Below, piece by piece: positions 13,501 through 14,892 of a DNA stretch of 14,892 nucleotides. A model generated the notes under the pieces. That model did no database searches, was not told the origin of the DNA, and worked only from the letters and a program-made list of their open reading frames with translations. Within the stretch, counting starts at the first letter, position 1; every line of letters begins with the position of its first letter. The translations under genes and the position numbers were made by a program. The stretch covers positions 330,424 to 345,315 of the forward strand of contig MU646751.1 of NCBI GenBank assembly GCA_026770585.1, read 5' to 3'. The stretch comes from Baffinella frigidus (taxonomy: Eukaryota > Cryptophyceae > Cryptomonadales > Baffinellaceae).

Positions 13501-13860
13501 CCGCCGCCGTGGGGAGGCTGCGGTTGTGCGAAAGGAGGTGCGAGGGCCCCCGGGGCGCTGGGCGGACCACGTCGAGCACTGGCGAGGATTCCTGGCCGAC
13601 TCCAGGCACGCTTTTGCTGACGCCACGTGCACCTGCGGGGACCCAATGCTCGTCAAGGAGTGAGGACTTCTGCGTGCTGCAAGGGACCAGGCTCCAACAC
13701 GCGGAGCGGAAGAGCGGCCCTCGCGCGGTGGTGATGAGCCCGCGTTGCTGCGAGGGTCCTGGCTGGTTGGGGGTGCCTCGTGGGCCCCGTGCTCGCCCAG
13801 CCGCGCACCGCCCCTTGCCCCGGCGCTGCACCCACTGCCTGGCAGCGCCGGTCCCAGCTA
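2887..13860 (-). CDS. Candidate split gene on the minus strand, family not recognised
   Basis: A chain of short minus-strand reading frames runs from the GC-rich block near 13,860 down to a TGA at 2,887-2,889. The exon candidates are listed separately and total about 1.8 kb (about 600 codons) in 11 kb. Phase agreement between neighbours is the main support: 11,837/11,556/11,420, then 9,806/7,779/6,442, then 6,056/5,708/4,452, then 3,656/3,351/3,039. Most borders are GT/AG. The proposed GC donors are at 6,325 and 3,526. The middle exons are hydrophobic, so a multi-pass membrane protein is possible. I do not recognise the family. The links between 12,451 and 11,837, between 11,334 and 10,673, and between 4,350 and 3,656 are unresolved. 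The start codon is unknown. The chain could be partly chance or could be two genes. Confidence 0.5.
2983..3010. repeat. 28-bp palindrome
   Basis: ATCCCGGATCCTT and AAGGATCCGGGAT face each other around two bases. It lies within the candidate terminal exon. Confidence 0.8.
3050..3199. mobile_element. MITE family K, copy 1 (150 bp), intron-filling
   Basis: The ends CCACCAACCCTCACGGCTTG and CGAGGGTTGGTGG belong to a hairpin of about 60 bp per arm, with a 25-bp palindrome (GTTGAAGTCGGA, one base, TCCGACTTCAAC) at the centre. TT flanks both sides. On the minus strand, CCT|GTAA directly precedes the element and CTGCAG follows it within 11 nt, so it fills an intron between two candidate exons. Confidence 0.8.
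3204..3351 (-). CDS. Candidate 148-nt exon between elements C2 and K1
   Basis: After CTACTGAAG the frame reads two bases and 48 codons (PHWKAEIIRGHSCVCEMLQS, PCAKGNFLGVNAFKMQLRSI, GRGFCGLV), then CT|GTAACC. The donor GTAA abuts the terminus of K1, and the acceptor lies 10 nt beyond the end of C2. Three Cys residues sit in a CVC...C arrangement, but I recognise no metal-binding family. Phases agree on both sides, so both flanking introns consist almost entirely of a MITE. Confidence 0.55.
3362..3533. mobile_element. MITE family C, copy 2 (172 bp), intron-filling
   Basis: It has C-family termini and GGTAGTTAGGCCTACGGTAT arms. The minus-strand 5' end reads TTCATAG|GCAAAC. The first AG past the 3' end is at 3,353-3,352 (ACTGAAG). 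The candidate exons on both sides agree in phase across it. Confidence 0.75.
3527..3656 (-). CDS. Candidate exon ending in the terminus of element C2
   Basis: The minus strand reads VARGPHVGPQCTLPPSMYSG, RDLALLDARDSQQPRVCLLS, NTFI and one base, then AG|GCAAAC. The donor lies in the inverted repeat of element C2 and is of the GC type. The leftover G joins AT of the exon at 3,351. The upstream border lies in a poly-G/poly-C tract and is not resolved. Confidence 0.45.
3650..3842. repeat. Duplicated poly-C/poly-G hairpin tracts
   Basis: Two related units of about 122 bp each carry GTGGTC(C/A)TCT(C/T), then a long C run, CTCGGGG, and a long G run. The second has 18 consecutive C at 3,791-3,808. 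They are capable of hairpin, i-motif and G-quadruplex structures. Confidence 0.75.
4104..4262. repeat. GA-rich polypurine array
   Basis: About 155 bp of GAGAGA with regular GC interruptions (AGCGAG). Reading it as protein gives Arg-Glu or Ser-Leu repeats, which are artefacts. In the minus-strand gene it is CT-rich intron. A 20-bp direct repeat (GAGAAGCAGTG.ATTCGGGT) follows at 4,256-4,300. Confidence 0.9.
4350..4452 (-). CDS. Candidate exon encoding a membrane segment
   Basis: The acceptor is the end of a telomere-like array (TAAACCAG|G). The frame reads FNPAFGVFALLVEFGIYIAA and then GMVFAVFVQRVRFD, a clear hydrophobic segment followed by basic residues. The 3' end is uncertain: the frame remains open across the CT-rich array as far as 3,891, where it becomes a Ser-Leu repeat. 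I assume a donor shortly after 4,350. The entry phase agrees with the exon at 5,597. Confidence 0.5.
4455..5075 (+). repeat. Telomere-like array 1
   Basis: Degenerate TTTAGGG units run with the G-rich strand on plus, changing to TTTCGGG/TTGAGGG variants after about 4,850. A higher-order repeat of 127 bp begins with TGAACCTGGTTTAGGGTTTA at 4,448 and 4,575. Confidence 0.9.
5084..5255. mobile_element. MITE W (172 bp) inside telomere-like DNA
   Basis: The ends CCACGCAAGAGTGTAGGGC and its near-perfect inverse (GCCCTACACTCTTGCGTGG) are flanked by GA on both sides. Joining the flanks restores a TTGAGGG unit. The interior holds a small palindrome (AGAAATAGTAGAATTCTACT region). Confidence 0.8.
5256..5414 (+). 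repeat. Telomere-like array 2 (TTTCGGG/TTCAGGG type)
   Basis: GGGTTTCGGGTTTCGGGTTC-type units continue array 1 beyond element W, in the same orientation. Confidence 0.85.
5438..5603. mobile_element. MITE family C, copy 3 (166 bp)
   Basis: Termini are TTAATAGGGTAACGGCCTGA and, at the right, the diverged CAGGGCTTACCTCTCAG. The flanks CC and TC differ at one base. The right terminus supplies the minus-strand donor AG|GTAAGC of the exon at 5,597-5,708. Confidence 0.75.
5597..5708 (-). CDS. Candidate 112-nt exon whose donor lies in element C3
   Basis: After ACGCTAG the minus strand reads 36 codons: TEVDREAAAIEISHFGVPET and then PSVMQDDVAKVCWPTE, followed by AG|GTAAGC. That donor lies within the terminal inverted repeat of element C3. 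The upstream end follows a telomere-like array. Two leftover bases (AG) join G of the exon at 4,452. The local acceptor on the far side of C3 would give a stop, so the intron probably runs to 4,453. Confidence 0.55.
5713..6010 (+). repeat. Telomere-like array 3 (mostly TTTGGGG)
   Basis: Perfect GGGGTTT runs dominate 5,760-5,880, followed by TTTAGGG/TTGAGGG mixtures. Orientation is as in the other arrays. Confidence 0.9.
6014..6056 (-). CDS. Candidate 43-nt exon inside telomere-like DNA
   Basis: This is a small island of non-repeat sequence between two telomere-like arrays. The minus strand reads TCCCACAG|GAATTC... through GCGG|GTAAAC, translating as EFLLNCYVTCMAAA plus one base. The leftover G joins GG of the next exon to make a Gly codon. 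Good splice sites on both sides, phase agreement and the location make it one of the better calls. Confidence 0.5.
6070..6117 (+). repeat. Short telomere-like array
   Basis: GGTTAGAGGTTAGGGTTCAG and TTTCGGG units, between the exon at 6,014-6,056 and a GA array. Confidence 0.8.
6128..6322. repeat. GA-rich polypurine array 2
   Basis: About 190 bp of GAGAGA with GCGAGC interruptions, ending in GCGCGCGCG beside the candidate exon at 6,326. It is CT-rich on the gene strand. Confidence 0.9.
6326..6442 (-). CDS. Candidate exon of about 117 nt
   Basis: After GCTCTAG the minus strand reads IKEELAVGTLGNPLISQLGS and then IPAGMGAASAAINLNR, in phase 0. About 72% of third positions are G or C, clearly above the alternative open frame. 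No GT donor is available before the CT-rich array downstream. A GC donor (CAC|GCGCGC) would keep phase 0, which the next exon (6,056) requires. The end is therefore approximate. Confidence 0.5.
6445..6660. repeat. Degenerate repeats of CTGTAGGACCCTAGGGCGGAG
   Basis: Several imperfect units share TAGGACCCTAGGGCGGAGC or GGACCCTAGGGCCTT. The words are those found at the centres of families B and C. No coding frame is apparent. Confidence 0.6.
6672..6777. mobile_element. MITE family C, shortened copy
   Basis: The right half is clear (CTACGGCCTACCGTAG through TTTTCAGTCCGTTACCTATT). On the minus strand this end reads ATAG|GTAACG. The left end (TTAATAGTG) is poorly preserved. Confidence 0.55.
6796..6871. 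repeat. Small inverted repeat
   Basis: CGTGGGTATCCAGGCTCC faces CTAGCCTAGATACCCACATG. No target duplication is evident. Confidence 0.6.
6986..7271. mobile_element. MITE family H, copy 2, interrupted by G2
   Basis: The left end is CCACTTAGCATCCACCGGGG. The right terminus GCTAAGTGG is split after GCTAAG by element G2. Interior words (CACGGATACAGTCCATCTAA) match the copy at 13,089. Confidence 0.75.
7122..7267. mobile_element. MITE family G, copy 2, nested in H2
   Basis: It is closely related to G1. AG is duplicated on both sides (or AAG if the element is one base shorter), as shown by the uninterrupted H terminus CTGCTAAGTGG elsewhere. Confidence 0.8.
7406..7569. repeat. GAG/GAA polypurine array
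   Basis: 164 bp of purines with only two interrupting C (7,492 and 7,520). Translations as poly-Lys/Arg, poly-Ser or poly-Phe/Leu are artefacts. It is pyrimidine-rich on the gene strand. Confidence 0.9.
7581..7686. mobile_element. Foldback element R (106 bp)
   Basis: The arms CTATCCCGTAAGTGACCAGT and the inverse ending GGTCACTTAAGGGATAG enclose a CCTACCGTAGGGCGCTAGG centre. AG flanks both sides. Confidence 0.75.
7703..7779 (-). CDS. Candidate 77-nt exon next to element D2
   Basis: The acceptor AG lies two bases past the terminus of element D2 (GTGG|GC-AG). Two bases and 25 codons follow, reading VLGSFNVVWQFIRAGHAIAL and PMGSQ, with the donor CAG|GTCCTC. Both ends agree in phase with neighbours at 9,695 and 6,442. 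The translation alternates hydrophobic and small residues, consistent with a membrane-associated stretch. Confidence 0.5.
7784..7932. mobile_element. MITE family D, copy 2 (149 bp)
   Basis: It is in inverted orientation relative to D1 and of the same length. Ends are CCACGGAGGGTTCTTG and GGGCCTGGCGTGG. On the minus strand it ends two bases before the acceptor AG of the exon at 7,779. Confidence 0.7.
7933..8217. other. Intronic stretch with small hairpins
   Basis: CCCCCATGAAATT faces AATTTCGGGGG, and ACTGCCCCACGA occurs twice (about 8,139 and 8,160) with ATTTCGTGGG opposite. No clean element ends or exon are seen. Confidence 0.4.
8218..8362. mobile_element. Foldback element P (145 bp)
   Basis: CCGGGGACAGGTTTAATTTA and its inverse (TAAATCAAACATGTTCCCGG) continue as AAAGAAAATGG arms. 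AT flanks both sides. Confidence 0.7.
8363..8845. other. Intronic stretch with one tandem repeat and an open minus frame
   Basis: Apart from the tandem units at 8,516-8,597, the minus strand from 8,838 to about 8,691 is open for 49 codons after TTGCAG. That frame starts in telomere-like words (GGTTCAGGG, CGGGTTTAGGG), so I do not call an exon. Confidence 0.35.
8516..8597 (+). repeat. Three tandem units of GTAGATCGTGCAGTAAAATG
   Basis: Units of 26-30 bp share GATCGTGCAGTAAA.TGAAA. Translations on the minus strand repeat LHDL. Confidence 0.85.
8846..8977. mobile_element. Foldback element related to P (132 bp)
   Basis: CGGAAACGGTTTCAATTTGA faces TTTAAATTAAAACCGTGTTC. The termini resemble those of P. 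Confidence 0.6.
8996..9086. mobile_element. Partial B-family element
   Basis: A left arm like B1 (AGGGGTGCCTCGCTCGAAAG) and the palindromic block GACCCCCCCCTAGGACC...GGTCCTAGGGGGTC are present. The outer right arm is missing. Confidence 0.6.
9206..9373. mobile_element. MITE family C, copy 4 (168 bp)
   Basis: TTAATAGGGCAACGGCCTGA and GGCCGTTAGCCTATGAA form the ends, with TG on both sides (9,204-9,205; 9,374-9,375). A related unoccupied site reads GCCTATGTTGGGAG at about 14,300. The open frame crossing it is a by-product of the element. Confidence 0.8.
9456..9568. mobile_element. Foldback element S (113 bp)
   Basis: The outer arms AAGTGGCTCAAACAGTG and CACTGGTTGAGCCACCT surround a perfect inner hairpin (TACCTTGGATCGGGGTC, six bases, inverse). 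CC flanks both sides. Confidence 0.7.
9585..9632. repeat. Remnant of the T family
   Basis: CCCGTGTTTTCACGGGGCAG and TTAACCACCCTAG match the right arm of the element at 13,280-13,383. Another remnant lies at about 6,940-6,984. Confidence 0.5.
9660..9690 (+). repeat. Very short telomere-like array
   Basis: GGGTTGAGGTTTAGGGTGTA with neighbours forms the intron start after the donor of the exon at 9,695. Confidence 0.7.
9695..9806 (-). CDS. Candidate 112-nt exon between two telomere-like arrays
   Basis: The acceptor is the end of a telomere-like array (AAACCCTACAG|GGC), and the donor ACT|GTGAGTCAACCC leads into another array. The frame reads GWGALITSRHGFKHLRDSAP and then STTPGHVGILAHFVTGH plus one base. 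The leftover T joins TT of the exon at 7,779. The interval is the only non-repeat DNA between about 9,660 and 10,000. An alternative open frame has fewer G or C third positions. Confidence 0.5.
9811..9998 (+). repeat. Telomere-like array 4
   Basis: TTTGGGG, TTGAGGG and then near-perfect TTTAGGG units occur, with the G-rich strand on plus. Its edge forms the acceptor TACAG of the exon at 9,806. Confidence 0.9.
10043..10167. mobile_element. Foldback element B-like (125 bp)
   Basis: 17-bp perfect inverted ends (TACAGGGGTATCTCGAA) resemble B1. The centre has CCTACAGTAGG and CCTAGGG words. No target duplication is found. Confidence 0.7.
10210..10545. mobile_element. Element I, copy 2, interrupted by A2
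   Basis: CCGCACGAGAATGCTAGAGG and a diverged inverse ending ...CTCGAGTGG are the ends once A2 is discounted. Interior blocks GGTCACGG and CCTGGTACAAATG match I1 and F. Confidence 0.6.
10399..10538. mobile_element. MITE family A, copy 2 (140 bp)
   Basis: Same structure and length as A1. The 5-bp direct repeats GAGTG lie at 10,394-10,398 and 10,539-10,543. It is inserted in the terminal bases of I2. Confidence 0.85.
10576..10673 (-). CDS. Candidate 98-nt exon with a hydrophobic segment
   Basis: After TGTGGCAG the minus strand reads two bases and 32 codons (FPATDSSTTAFSISEEEVAV..., then NLVQAVLNFVFY), ending TAT|GTGCGA in phase 0. The second half looks like the start of a membrane helix. Upstream of the acceptor, the intron is a short telomere-like array. 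Phase 0 matches the next candidate at 9,806. A second frame over this interval is also open but is unusually rich in Arg and Lys. Confidence 0.4.
10684..10760 (+). repeat. Short telomere-like array 5
   Basis: Five perfect TTTAGGG units and a few diverged ones are in the same orientation as the other arrays. The minus strand then reads CAG|GTAAAC at about 10,762, a possible donor of a 9- or 17-nt microexon between this array and K2. Confidence 0.85.
10790..10959. mobile_element. MITE family K, copy 2 (170 bp)
   Basis: The ends are CCACCAACCCTCACGG and CCGTGAGGGTTGGTGG. The centre is a perfect 24-bp palindrome at 10,848-10,871 (GACACCCCAGA and inverse). On the minus strand CAA|GTAA touches one end and ACCACAG follows the other. 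The flanks TA/TT do not match. Confidence 0.75.
10986..11061. repeat. Small foldback U (76 bp)
   Basis: CTGGTGAAAACAACCA faces TGGTTGTTTTGACCAG. The minus-strand arm TTGTTTTCACCAG looks like a splice acceptor. Confidence 0.6.
11124..11263. mobile_element. MITE family A, copy 3 (140 bp)
   Basis: Nearly identical to A1. The direct repeats CACTG lie at 11,119-11,123 and 11,264-11,268. It lies in the presumed intron after the exon at 11,334. Confidence 0.85.
11334..11420 (-). CDS. Candidate 87-nt exon
   Basis: The acceptor CTCTCCTCAG is followed by 28 codons (EREFFIDDQLVRIHLIMAQM...) and a consensus donor CAC|GTGAGT. The exit phase leaves two bases (AC). The continuation is not resolved: the next intron appears to contain element A3, and I found no clean phase-matching exon before 10,673. 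The opposite strand has a chromodomain-like reading here, which I rejected. Confidence 0.4.
11523..11556 (-). CDS. Candidate 34-nt exon
   Basis: The minus strand has a strong acceptor, TCTTTTTCTGCAG|AT, followed by a frame reading LFYGKACRWA and a donor CTAT|GTAGGG. Entry and exit phases fit both neighbours (11,747-11,837 and 11,334-11,420). The short length makes it hard to prove by sequence alone. Confidence 0.35.
11747..11837 (-). CDS. Candidate 91-nt exon
   Basis: After CGGCAG the minus strand reads 30 codons beginning MVWYMSLSVLGMLTNGSSYT, plus one base, ending CAAG|GTGCTT. The first half is hydrophobic and may be a membrane segment. The leftover G joins AT of the exon at 11,556 to give a complete codon. 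The frame also runs on past the donor to a stop near 11,658, so an unspliced reading remains possible. Confidence 0.4.
11848..11907 (+). repeat. Minisatellite of GCGCCCCCCAAAGTTAACAC
   Basis: Two good units and one shortened unit, just upstream (on the gene strand) of the acceptor of the exon at 11,837. Confidence 0.8.
12054..12234. mobile_element. MITE family L, copy 2 (181 bp), nested in K3
   Basis: Complete ends CCACACGAGGCTATCCATGC and its inverse, flanked by GA on both sides. The centre holds GGTCACGTTTCC and GGAAACGTGATC. Confidence 0.8.
12241..12366. mobile_element. MITE family M, copy 1 (126 bp), nested in K3
   Basis: CCACGCCAGAGTCTTGG faces ACACTCTGGCGTGG. It lies six bases from L2. 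The flanking bases do not match. Confidence 0.65.
12451..12513 (-). CDS. Candidate 63-nt exon ending at element K3
   Basis: After CGCACAG the minus strand reads 21 codons, GAERIRAWFGDWLSWRAALC and one more residue, then CCG|GTGA. The donor GTGA touches the terminus (CCACC) of element K3. A branchpoint-like CTTAC lies about 30 nt upstream of the acceptor. The same frame stays open further upstream (FDLLALATFDAQ), so the acceptor could be earlier. Composition with four aromatic residues in 21 argues for real coding sequence. Confidence 0.45.
12558..12682. mobile_element. MITE family M, copy 2 (125 bp)
   Basis: ACACGCCAGAGGCCTCG faces CGAGCCCTCTGGCGTGG. It sits in the intron between the exons at 12,722 and 12,451. 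Confidence 0.65.
12722..12764 (-). CDS. Candidate 43-nt exon
   Basis: The minus strand reads TATTCAG|G and then 14 codons translating as GALGPFSADVLLSE, ending GAG|GTTTTA. It enters needing two bases from the previous exon and leaves in phase 0. That fits the next exon at 12,513-12,451, which starts in phase 0. The intron between them contains element M2. The donor is weak beyond GT, and a second frame is open. Confidence 0.35.
12804..12965. mobile_element. MITE family E, copy 2 (162 bp)
   Basis: CCACACAGCGGACTTCGAAG faces CCCTTCGTAGCCCGCTGTGT. Same length as E1 and inverted relative to it. The flanks GA/TA do not match. Confidence 0.75.
13017..13061 (+). repeat. Three short units of GTCAACTTCCTAGGA
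   Basis: CAACTTCCTA occurs three times in 45 bp. No further structure. Confidence 0.7.
13089..13228. mobile_element. MITE family H, copy 3 (140 bp)
   Basis: CCACTTAGCAGCCACCGAGG faces GGTCGCTGCTAAGTGG. The inner GGAATTTCCCCC hairpin is preserved. This intact copy shows what H2 looked like before G2 inserted. Confidence 0.8.
13280..13383. mobile_element. Element T (104 bp)
   Basis: CTACAGTGGTTAGCTGCCCC faces GGAGCAGTTAACCACCCTAG. The left arm resembles the start of repeat Y (GTGGGTTAGTCGCCCCCGTG). Confidence 0.6.
13456..13860 (-). CDS. Candidate GC-rich 5' exon
   Basis: The minus strand is open for 405 nt, from a TAG at about 13,861 to a donor reading AGG|GTGAGT. The exon ends with the residues MVQELTPEECAR. 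An ATG at 13,491 lies in a favourable context (GGCGATGG) and could be the true start, leaving the upstream part as 5' UTR. The upstream translation is rich in Ala, Ser, Pro, Arg and Gly, as a disordered N-terminus would be, and third positions are about 75% G or C. The plus strand of the same block also has an attractive frame, so the strand is not certain. The call for the minus strand rests on the consensus donor and on the other minus-strand exons. Confidence 0.35.
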
Positions 13861-13872
13861 ATTTAGGGGCGT

Positions 13873-14046
13873 ACCCAGGAGATCCATGAGGAGAGCGGGA
13901 GGGACCTGACGGAGCGGAGCTTCGCGCGCTTGCTGGCAGGCGCGGCGCTGCTCAAGGTAGTCCGACCGACAGCGTCTTCTCGGGCCAGACGCAAACGCTC
14001 TGAACGGGTGTGTTCCCCTTTCCGTTGCGTATCTTTTAGCCACTGC
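13873..14046 (-). CDS. Possible further upstream exon
   Basis: The minus strand reads GTGCAG|TGG and stays open to TGG|GTACGC. The translation starts WLKDTQRKGEHTRSERLRLA and includes a basic stretch PASKRAKL that resembles a nuclear-localisation-type cluster. A second minus frame and one plus frame over the same DNA are also open, as expected in GC-rich DNA, so this is a weak call. I do not recognise any domain. Confidence 0.2.
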
Positions 14047-14097
14047 ACCAACATAATAACTCAACTTCTCACGATCGAAGATTCCTGCACCTACGAG

Positions 14098-14160
14098 TTC
14101 GTATACAACGAGTAGTCCCCAAGTGATATACTAGTTATCATACTCGATATACGTATACGA
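14098..14160. repeat. Inverted repeat J, copy 1
   Basis: TTCGTATACAACGAGTAGTC with CATACTCGATATACGTATAC opposite. The second copy lies at 14,769-14,831. Confidence 0.8.
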
Positions 14161-14189
14161 GTGGTACCGGAGTTATGTGTGTGAGCGCG

Positions 14190-14345
14190 TTCCACACAGA
14201 GAGCGGGGAGCCGTTTTCTGCCGCGATCCTGTGTACAGGGGGGCTCGATGTGATTCGAAAGGAAGCATGGCCGTCCTACAGATCAAGTTCCGGTGTCCGC
14301 CTATGTTGGGAGCTCGAAGAACCTAAAGGACCTGAAGGATGTTGG
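14190..14345 (-). repeat. Repeat Z, copy 2 (without element E)
   Basis: The minus strand reads TTCGAGCTCCCAACATAGGC, ATGCTTCCTTTCGAATCACA, CCCCCCTGTACACAGGATCG. It is the unoccupied partner of 1,955-2,290. Its plus strand also matches the flanks of C4. The 11-bp motif GGAAGCATGGC occurs again twice at 14,867-14,892. Confidence 0.65.
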
Positions 14346-14516
14346 AAACAAAAAAACCTCAAGGTCCTAAATCGAACCTACGTGCGTGCGTGGGTTAGTT
14401 AGCTCGCCCTAGCGGACCAGACACTAGTTCCCATAACTATCCTCCGGGGTGGTTGAGGGCAGCTTGAGCCCCTGGTCTCGTCGAATCCCTCCCCCTAGCG
14501 TGCGCCGTCGGTTTAC

Positions 14517-14580
14517 CAACATATTAAATCTCGCTTTTCCCCCGTGCTGCTGTATGACGTTCATGAAAGCTCCAACACCA
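14517..14580 (-). CDS. Possible exon upstream of the GC-rich block
   Basis: A minus-strand frame (ETGVGAFMNVIQQHGG...) ends at a donor reading TTG|GTAAAC. Its upstream edge abuts the palindromic element at 14,586-14,764, and no clear acceptor is visible between them. The link to the gene downstream is unproven. Confidence 0.22.
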
Positions 14581-14585
14581 GTTTC

Positions 14586-14764
14586 ATAGTGACGCAACCT
14601 ATAATCAGTTTTGTAGGTAAAGTAACTCGTTCCTGGTACAAATTATAAAACAAGACCTCGTTTAAAAAGGAATTGGAGCCCTTTTTAGTTTTCAATGGAC
14701 CTTGTTTTATAATTTGTACCAGAACGAGTTGCTTTACAAAACTATATATAGTTTGCGTCACTAT
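14586..14764. mobile_element. Foldback element of about 179 bp bounded by TA
   Basis: Arms of about 75 bp (ATAGTGACGCAA..., TTTTGTA, CTGGTACAAATTATAAAACA) are inverted copies, and both ends can be read as TA|GTGACGCAA. A TA duplication would fit a Tc1/mariner-type MITE. No transposase is present. Confidence 0.65.
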
Positions 14765-14768
14765 TAAG

Positions 14769-14831
14769 TTCGTATACAACGGGTAGTCCCCAAGTAGTAT
14801 ACTAGTATATCATACTCGATATACGTATACC
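14769..14831. repeat. Inverted repeat J, copy 2
   Basis: TTCGTATACAACGGGTAGTC through CATACTCGATATACGTATAC, close to copy 1. Copies 1 and 2 bracket about 600 bp. Confidence 0.8.
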
Positions 14832-14892
14832 GGGAAATGAAAAACGGGATTCCCCAGAACGTTGAAGGAAGCATGGCGAAGGAAGCATGGCC

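Noticed and set aside
13487-13663. Plus-strand frame with a TCTCG-type Cys pair
   Set aside because: It is protein-like but has no start and sits opposite a longer minus-strand frame with a consensus donor. It is kept only as a competing reading.

Overview
This is eukaryotic nuclear DNA. It holds no prokaryotic operon, no tRNA or rRNA that I can recognise, and no long ORF that is not explained by a repeat. Long degenerate arrays of TTTAGGG (with TTTGGGG, TTCGGG and TTGAGGG variants) point to a lineage with plant-type telomere repeats, such as a green alga or a dinoflagellate-like protist. I cannot name the species.

Layout. Positions 1-2,564 are a dense nest of short inverted-repeat (MITE-like) elements, and 2,565-2,886 hold nothing I recognise. 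From about 2,887 to at least 12,764, and possibly to 13,860, the minus strand carries what I read as one split gene: small exons (34-153 nt) with natural amino-acid composition and mostly canonical GT/AG borders. Many neighbouring pairs agree in reading phase. The chain ends in a TGA at 2,887-2,889. The introns are filled with MITEs, telomere-like arrays and polypurine arrays. A GC-rich block at 13,435-14,050 may be the 5' end. Positions 14,060-14,892 hold further repeats.

The candidate protein has hydrophobic, membrane-like segments in its middle part (exons near 10,576, 9,695, 7,703, 6,014 and 4,350). I do not recognise its family and assign no function.

Repeats. At least fifteen short TIR families occur here, often at a constant length per family (140 bp x3; 149 bp x2; 162 bp x2; 166-172 bp x4). 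Nine families end in 5'-CCAC...GTGG-3', and many insertions are flanked by 2-bp target duplications. A separate 140-bp family has exact 5-bp duplications at all three copies. Several insertions have an unoccupied paralogous site in the same window. Two families (here C and K) sit exactly at intron borders, with splice-donor motifs in or touching their termini. The main lead from this window is that these elements may behave as introners, that is, intron-making DNA transposons. All exon calls come from reading the sequence by eye and need transcript data.
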